A stretch of 64,000 bases of DNA, from the NCBI GenBank assembly GCA_963782475.1, contig CAWAJW010000012.1:372001-436000 (forward strand), written 5' to 3'. Each line of letters starts with the position of its first letter. The stretch's first letter is position 1. Origin of the DNA: CAVQBP01 sp963782475 (GTDB lineage Bacteria; Bacteroidota; Ignavibacteria; Ignavibacteriales; Ignavibacteriaceae). Of the stretch, positions 58,376 through 64,000 are shown one piece after another. The notes beneath the pieces are model-generated. The model did not search any database. It worked only from the letters and a program-made list of their open reading frames with translations, and was not told the origin of the DNA. Position numbers and translations under genes: made by a program.

Positions 58376-59794
58376 GTGCAGAATACTAATGAAAAATTAT
58401 CAATTAAGGAAAAAATCGGTTTTAGTTTAGGTGATTGTGCGTCAAACCTATTCTTTCAGACTTTTATACTCTTCCTTTTAATTTTTTACACTGACGTTTT
58501 TGGTTTACCGGCTGCTGCGGTTGGTACAATGTTCCTTATTACCCGTATTTGGGATGCATTTTTTGATCCGGTAATTGGAATCATTTCGGATCGAACACAA
58601 ACAAGATGGGGGAAATTCCGTCCATACCTACTCTGGTTCGCTCTTCCTTTTGCAGTTATTGGCGTTTTAACTTTCACAACACCGGGATTTGATAATACAG
58701 GCAAACTAATCTATGCCTATATAACCTATTCATTAATGATGATGTTTTATTCGGCAATTAATGTCCCTTATTCTGCCCTGATGGGAGTTATCACTTCAAA
58801 TTCCGAACAGCGGGTAATTCTTTCATCTTATAGGTTTGTCGCTGCTTTTTCCGGCGGCTTCATAGTGCAGGGTGTTACTCTATATTTAGTCAGTTACTTT
58901 GGAAATGGAAACGTTCAGCTAGGATGGCAGCTTGCTATGTCGACAATTGCAGGTTTGGCTTTCGTTCTCTTCTTGATTACTTTTTTTACAACTAAAGAAA
59001 GAGTTAGTCCTCCTAAAGAACAAAAAACTCAGTTTAAAATAGATGTTAAAGATCTTTTTTCAAACAAACCATGGCTGATGATTGCAGCCGCCACAGTTTT
59101 TCAGCTTATTTATATTGTAATGCGTAGTTCTTCTATAGCTTATTATTTTAAGTATTATGTCGGTAACCAGGATTGGAATTTATTTGGTCATGTTTTTCAT
59201 ATGTCAATAAATGATTTTACATCTTCGTTTTTAATGTCAGGTACAGTTGCCACTGTTATCGGTGCGATTCTTACTGGATGGTTTTCAAGGATTTTCGATA
59301 AGAAGAATACTTATTTAGGATTTCTAATAAGTAGTGCTGTTTTGTGTGCTGCTTTTTATTTCCTAACCCCTCAGGATGTTACAATAATGTATGTATTAAA
59401 TCTTCTTGTTTCCTTTTTCTTTGGCCCCGTATCCGTTCTTCAATGGGCTATGTATACCGATACAGCTGATTTTTCCGAGTGGAAAAATAATCGCCGTGCA
59501 ACCGGATTAATTATGGCAGCTTCATTATTTGCACTTAAACTTGGGCTCTCACTAGGTGGTGCATTGGTCGGTTGGGTTCTGGCTTATCACGGTTATGTTC
59601 CTAATGCTGTCCAGTCGCCTGAATCTACGAATGGAATTCAAATGCTGATGAGTTTTTATCCGGCCGTATTTGGAATTATAGGCGGTTTAATAATGTTTTT
59701 CTATCCGCTTACTAATAAAATGATGATTACAATTGAAGAAGATTTAACTGCCAGACGTGTTGTTGGTGCAGTTGAAGGAGTGCCGCAAAGTTAA
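58376..59794 (+). CDS. GPH-family sugar:cation symporter (XynB/XylP-like)
   Basis: 472 residues with twelve membrane segments. It begins 'LSIKEKIGFSLGDCASNLFF' and carries the MelB/GPH signature 'RIWDAFFDPVIGIISDRTQT' with 'RWGKFRPYLLW'. A GTG start at 58376 follows a GGGGTGA site. In many Bacteroidetes this family imports xylosides and xylo-oligosaccharides with Na+ or H+. It lies 137 bases after GH3, probably in the same transcript. Confidence 0.92.
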   Translation: MQNTNEKLSIKEKIGFSLGDCASNLFFQTFILFLLIFYTDVFGLPAAAVGTMFLITRIWDAFFDPVIGIISDRTQTRWGKFRPYLLWFALPFAVIGVLTFTTPGFDNTGKLIYAYITYSLMMMFYSAINVPYSALMGVITSNSEQRVILSSYRFVAAFSGGFIVQGVTLYLVSYFGNGNVQLGWQLAMSTIAGLAFVLFLITFFTTKERVSPPKEQKTQFKIDVKDLFSNKPWLMIAAATVFQLIYIVMRSSSIAYYFKYYVGNQDWNLFGHVFHMSINDFTSSFLMSGTVATVIGAILTGWFSRIFDKKNTYLGFLISSAVLCAAFYFLTPQDVTIMYVLNLLVSFFFGPVSVLQWAMYTDTADFSEWKNNRRATGLIMAASLFALKLGLSLGGALVGWVLAYHGYVPNAVQSPESTNGIQMLMSFYPAVFGIIGGLIMFFYPLTNKMMITIEEDLTARRVVGAVEGVPQS

Positions 59795-60200
59795 TAGAGT
59801 AAATGAAAACAGTTTAATAATTAACTCATGTTACGCATAAAATTCTTAATCTTATTCAAATTTAACACGACTAAGATTAAGACCATTGCGTAACATAAAT
59901 AATTAATATATAATATAATTAAAAATTGAGGTGCTAGAAGATTACACATATTAATAATCAAAAACGTTCTTAATTGTTTGTTTGATAAGTGTAATTTAAA
60001 TGATTTTCCTGTTATAATTGAATCAATTTATTGCAATCAATTCCAGTTCGTGAGATCATAAATGATTTTGACCCGGCGGTTAGGTTGAATCAACAGTGAT
60101 TGTGTATTAATTCTTGATCATCTTGAAAGATCTTGTACTTATCGCAGGGAAAAATCTTCACCTCTGTAAATTTTGATAACAGCTGAAAGCTATATCAGAA
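59795..60200. other. Intergenic region with a long hairpin
   Basis: Arms 59828-59854 and 59872-59896 pair imperfectly (ATGTTACGCA...TTCTTAATCTTA against TAAGATTAAGA...TGCGTAACAT). The outer ten bases pair perfectly. No T tract follows, so it may be a miniature repeat rather than a terminator; arms resemble the hairpin at 10436-10491 in their inner CTTAATC words. The rest up to the GH8 start is AT-rich with no recognised site. Confidence 0.5.
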
Positions 60201-61475
60201 GTGAAAATAAAAATACAGAAAAAATATAGAGGTGTTTTTTTTATTTTAATTATTTGCAATTTTATTCTGCTTAATATTAAGGCAGATGGTTCCGGCCTAC
60301 CCAATAACAAAACAGATACAAACGGGGCATTCTTCTCCGGTAATTATAAGAATCTTTTTATTTCTTTATTGAACAAAAACAAATCTGAAATTAAAGCAAA
60401 AATTGATTCGGCTTTCAATCAGCTATTTTATGGAAATGATACTACTCAGCGTGTTTATTATCCTGTAAAAGATGATATGGCTTATATTGAAGATACCGGT
60501 AATAAAGATGTACGGACAGAAGGAATGTCTTATGGAATGATGATAGCTGTCCAGCTGAATAAAAAGATGGAATTTGATAAGCTCTGGAAATGGGCAAAAA
60601 CTTATATGCAGCATAGTTCGGGGCCGGGGAAATATTATTTTTCATGGCATTGCAGAACGGACGGTTCCGTACTTGATTCGAATTCAGCTTCTGACGGTGA
60701 AGAATGGTTTGTTATGTCTCTATTTTTCGCTTCTGCCCGCTGGGGTAACGGGGAAGGAATTTATAATTACAAGGCCGAAGCTCAAAATATATTAGATGCA
60801 ATGCTAAATAAAAAAGAATCATCTGATGAAAGAAATATTGTGACAAATATGTTTAACAAAAAAGAAAAGCAGGTTGTTTTTGTTCCTTCGGGAGAAGCAG
60901 ATGATTTTACAGATCCATCTTATCATTTACCTCACTATTACGAACTTTGGGGCAGATGGACTGACAATAATAATAAATTCTGGTTCTCTGCTGCCGATAC
61001 AAGCAGGAATTTTTTAGAAAGAGCAGTCAATCCAATAACAGGATTAACGCCAGATTATGCGCATTTCAATGGTTCTCCTTTTGATCCCTGGGGAGGCGGA
61101 AAAGATGATTTCCGTTTTGATGCATGGCGAGTTGCAATGAATATTGCTATGGATTATGAATGGTTTGCAAAAGATGAATGGGAAGTAAAAGAATGCAATA
61201 AATTGCTCGATTTCTTTTATTCACAGGGTGTTGATAAATATGGCAATCAGTATACATTAAATGGAAAAGAATTAGGTAAAGATCACAGTACAGGGTTAGT
61301 TGCCGCAAATGCCGTAGCCTGTCTTGCTTCAACAAATAATAATAGAAAGGATTTCGTTGAAGAATTGTGGAACGTTTCCATACCAACCGGTCAATATCGA
61401 TATTATGACGGGATGTTGTATCTGCTTGGAATGCTTCAGGTAAGCGGCAATTTTAGAATATATAAAATACTTTAA
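60201..61475 (+). CDS. GH8 exo-oligoxylanase (Rex-like)
   Basis: 424 residues; leader 'FFILIICNFILLNIKADG' suggests export to the periplasm, and there is no T9SS domain. The (alpha/alpha)6 barrel is shown by catalytic Glu E107 in 'DVRTEGMSYGMMIAV', Asp D165 in 'SASDGEEWFVMSLFFA', and 'DDFRFDAWRVAMNIAMDYEW'. The sequence is closer to reducing-end xylose-releasing exo-oligoxylanases than to GH8 cellulases, which fits trimming of xylo-oligomers. GTG 60201 is the start; no good ribosome site. It lies 16 bases before the esterase gene, as a two-gene unit. Confidence 0.88.
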   Translation: MKIKIQKKYRGVFFILIICNFILLNIKADGSGLPNNKTDTNGAFFSGNYKNLFISLLNKNKSEIKAKIDSAFNQLFYGNDTTQRVYYPVKDDMAYIEDTGNKDVRTEGMSYGMMIAVQLNKKMEFDKLWKWAKTYMQHSSGPGKYYFSWHCRTDGSVLDSNSASDGEEWFVMSLFFASARWGNGEGIYNYKAEAQNILDAMLNKKESSDERNIVTNMFNKKEKQVVFVPSGEADDFTDPSYHLPHYYELWGRWTDNNNKFWFSAADTSRNFLERAVNPITGLTPDYAHFNGSPFDPWGGGKDDFRFDAWRVAMNIAMDYEWFAKDEWEVKECNKLLDFFYSQGVDKYGNQYTLNGKELGKDHSTGLVAANAVACLASTNNNRKDFVEELWNVSIPTGQYRYYDGMLYLLGMLQVSGNFRIYKIL

Positions 61476-61491
61476 TCTTAGTTTAGATAAA

Positions 61492-63445
61492 ATGATAAAA
61501 TGTAATTCAAAATTAATCAAACTGATTTTTATTTTTTCATTTTTAATACCGGTTATTTCATACGGCCAGGTCAGATTACCGAAATTGATTAGCAATGGAA
61601 TGGTGCTTCAGCGTAACTCGCCTGTAAAAATATGGGGATGGGCAGCTAAGGATGAAAAAATATCTTTAAGTTTTATCGATTCAACTTACAGTATAACTGC
61701 AGATAGTAAAGGTAGCTGGAGCTTGTCGATCTCTGATCTTAAAGCAGGCGGACCTTATTCAATGAAAATTACTGCAAGCAATTCCATCGTAATAAATGAC
61801 ATAATGGTTGGAGATGTATGGGTTTGTGCAGGTCAATCGAATATGGAACATACTCTGGGCTCCTTCAGCTGGGTTTACAAGGACGTTATCGCAAATTCAA
61901 AGAATGAATATATAAGAGAATTCAATGTTCCTGAAACATATAATTTTAATAATCCTTTAAAAGATTTTGCTTCAGGCAGCTGGGAAATAGCAAATCCGGA
62001 AAATGTAGTGAATTTTTCAGCTGTTGCTTATTTCTTTGGAAAATATATATATGAAAAATATAAAGTACCTGTCGGTCTGATAAATTCCAGCCTGGGCGGA
62101 TCTCCTGCCGAATCATGGTTGAGTAAAGATGCATTGAAGGAATTTCCAAAATATTATGAAGAAGCGCAGCGTTTTAAAGACAGTTCTTTGATTAAGCAAA
62201 TTGAAGAAAAAGATAATAAAAGAATCCAGGCTTGGTATAATTTATTAAATAAAAAAGATGAAGGTTATAAAAGTTCTCCCTGTCTGGTCGAATCCTTCGT
62301 TAAATACATCCGATTGGCCAACAATGGAAGTGCCCGGCTATTGGGCTGATACAAAACTCGGGCCTGTAAATGGAGTTGTGTGGTTTATAAAGAAGGTAAA
62401 TATTCCATCAGTCATGGTTGGAAAAAAAGCAAAAATAATTTTAGGAAGAATTGTAGATGCTGATTCTGTCTTTATAAATGGAAAATTTGTAGGAACTACA
62501 AGTTACCAATATCCCCGGAGAAGGTACGATATTCCGCCCGATTTATTAAAAGAAGGCGAAAATACGATTGCAGTTCGTGTCATCAGCAACATAGGAAAAG
62601 GCGGCTTTGTCCCTGATAAGCCATATGAAATTGTTGCAGGGGATACTTCAATAAATTTAAAGGGAGAATGGAAATTTAAACTTGGTGCAAAAATGGAACC
62701 TCTGGAAAGTCAGACATTTATAAGATGGATGCCGGAAGGCTTATATAATGCAATGCTCGCACCTTTATTGAATTACCGGATAAAAGGTGTTGTCTGGTAT
62801 CAAGGTGAATCAAATGTTGATAGACCAATTGAATACAGGAAACTGTTCCAGGCTTTAATCCGCGATTGGAGGGCTAAATGGAATGAAGGGAATTTTCCTT
62901 TCTTGTTTGTTCAATTACCAAATTTTATGGAAGCAAAAAGTGAACCTTCCGAAAGCAACTGGGCATTATTACGTGAAGCTCAGCTTAAAGCTTTATCTTT
63001 ACCTAATACCGGGATGGCAGTTACAATTGATATCGGTGAATGGAATGATATCCATCCTGTGGATAAAAAAGATGTAGGTAAACGACTTGCGCTGGCCGCC
63101 GAAAGGATAGCTTATGGAGATACAAATGTTATCTTTTCTGGTCCTATCTACAAATCAATGAAAATCCAGGGAAAAAAGGTAGTATTGTCTTTTACAAATA
63201 CAGGGAGCGGTTTAACTGCTAAGGACGATGAAAAACTCGGAGGCTTTGCAATTGCCGGACCGGATAAGCATTTTATTTGGGCAGAGGCAAAGATTGAAGA
63301 TAACAAAGTTATTGTTTGGAATGATAAAATAAAAAATCCTATAGCTGTTCGTTATGCATGGGCTGACGACCCGGATAAAGCTGATTTATATAATAAAGAA
63401 GGCTTGCCTGCATCTCCTTTCCGTACGGATGATTTTAATGAGTAA
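61492..63445 (+). CDS. Sialate O-acetylesterase-family enzyme with jelly-roll insert, one frameshift
   Basis: About 650 residues: signal peptide ending 'VISYGQ'; an Ig-like domain ('SPVKIWGWAAKDEKISLSF'); first half of an SGNH domain with Ser in 'DVWVCAGQSNMEHTL' and Gly in 'GLINSSLGGSPAESWL'; an inserted GH2-like jelly roll ('ADTKLGPVNGVVWFIKKVNI', 'GTTSYQYPRRRYDIPPDLL'); and the second SGNH half with 'VVWYQGESNVDRPIEYRK' and 'GEWNDIHPVDK' (Asp-x-His). The first frame breaks near 62278 and one surplus base explains it. In xylan loci this family removes acetyl groups from xylan. Periplasmic, no T9SS domain. Confidence 0.87.
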
Positions 63446-63491
63446 ATTTCAATTTGAATAATATGTATCCGATCAATTTTAGCGGCCGCTA

Positions 63492-63517
63492 AGTTTATAC
63501 TTTAAAGAGCGCTAATA
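63492..63517 (+). promoter_or_regulatory. Diverged copy of the XylR-adjacent element
   Basis: AGTTTATACTTTAAAGAGCGCTAATA resembles the sequence ending copy 1 (AGTTTATACT...AAG...GCTATTA at 38921-38946). It lies 84 bases before the last gene. The similarity is partial. Confidence 0.35.
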
Positions 63518-63601
63518 CAGCAGAGCAAACAACTTATTACATTTGAAATGAAATAATTTTTTAAAATCGAATAAGATAGACCCAAAAGACAACGTATAAT
63601 T

Positions 63602-64000
63602 ATGAAAAAAATTTTACTAAACTACAAGAAGGCGGGTGTATTATTCTCATTATGCTTATATGCAATTATGTTTGGTACGCCCGTATATGCTCAAACTATT
63701 TCGGTTAAAGGGACAGTATCCGCTTTAACTAAACCTGTAAAATATGCCTCGGTTTCCTTTGTTGACAAGAATGATTCAACTATGAAATATTCTGCACTGA
63801 CGGATTCTTCGGGCAGCTATAGGCTTAGTGTGATTATTGCTTCGGTAAGACCGGAAAACAATCTGCCGGCAAAATTTGAATTAGAACAGAATTATCCTAA
63901 TCCTTTCTCAGCATCAACAGCGATTTCATACAAGCTAAAATCGCAAACCGACGTTAATGTGACGATATACGATATCCTTGGGAGAGAAGTAAAAAATTTT
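63602..64000 (+). CDS. Secreted protein with internal T9SS-like domain (cut by window edge)
   Basis: 133 residues are visible. The signal peptide ends 'FGTPVYAQ'; a short CarboxypepD_reg-like strand pattern follows ('ISVKGTVSALTKPVKYASVS', 'ALTDSSGSYRLSV'), and then 'LEQNYPNPFSASTAISYKL' and 'NVTIYDILGREVKNF', which is the start of a type A sorting domain, here only about 95 residues from the N-terminus. Such a domain is normally C-terminal, so either the protein is very short (about 150 residues) or the module sits between other domains, as in some Ignavibacteria proteins. The catalytic part, if any, lies beyond the window. Confidence 0.7.
   Translation, partial: MKKILLNYKKAGVLFSLCLYAIMFGTPVYAQTISVKGTVSALTKPVKYASVSFVDKNDSTMKYSALTDSSGSYRLSVIIASVRPENNLPAKFELEQNYPNPFSASTAISYKLKSQTDVNVTIYDILGREVKNF

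Overview
The window looks like a chromosome segment of an anaerobic or facultative member of the Ignavibacteria (Bacteroidota/Chlorobi group). The grounds are the low-GC sequence, seven secreted proteins ending in the 'QNYPNPFNPT' type A sorting domain of the type IX secretion system (T9SS), the Bacteroidetes-type three-gene sdhCAB set, DUF4837, and a gene order tilS-hpt-ftsH. No rRNA, tRNA or CRISPR array was seen.

Layout. 1-6.7 kb (minus strand): partial serpin, alpha/beta hydrolase, broken Nudix hydrolase, sdhB-sdhA-sdhC. 7.6-10.3 kb: a nested insertion, an ISL3-like element lodged inside the right terminal repeat of a dead ISKra4-like element. 10.5-13.3 kb: a cobalamin riboswitch with a Shine-Dalgarno-masking hairpin, then btuB and a DUF6580 membrane protein. 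13.4-17.4 kb: HAD phosphatase, small zinc-ribbon protein, a divergent pair (ATP-grasp ligase and C39-like cysteine protease), and riboflavin synthase. 17.5-23.4 kb: housekeeping operon tilS-hpt-ftsH-polyprenol/CTP kinase-DUF4837. 23.5-64 kb: a large xylan-utilisation locus.

The xylan locus holds a LacI regulator, a TonB-dependent receptor without a SusD partner, two paralogous secreted beta-helix proteins of unknown activity, a 1049-residue protein with repeated binding modules, GH35 and GH27 galactosidases, a XylR-type regulator, two SGNH/CE esterases sharing a recently homogenised 540 bp stretch, GH43, two GH10 xylanases, CE15 glucuronoyl esterase, cytoplasmic GH3, a GPH-family sugar symporter, GH8 and a sialate/acetyl-xylan esterase. 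Inferred flow: T9SS-displayed GH10, CE and GH43 enzymes cut and de-esterify glucuronoxylan at the cell surface; the TonB receptor brings oligomers into the periplasm; GH8, GH35, GH27 and esterases trim them; GPH imports them; GH3 finishes in the cytoplasm. A palindrome of the form TTGAAWCGGTTCAA stands before the lacI gene, the TonB receptor and GH3, with weaker versions before GH35 and CE15, which suggests one LacI regulon.

Data quality. At least a dozen genes, including essential or core ones (tilS, sdhA, sdhB, sdhC), are split by single-base frameshifts, mostly one surplus base. This is more likely sequencing or assembly error than biology, so broken genes are given as one feature over their whole span, with the break position stated.
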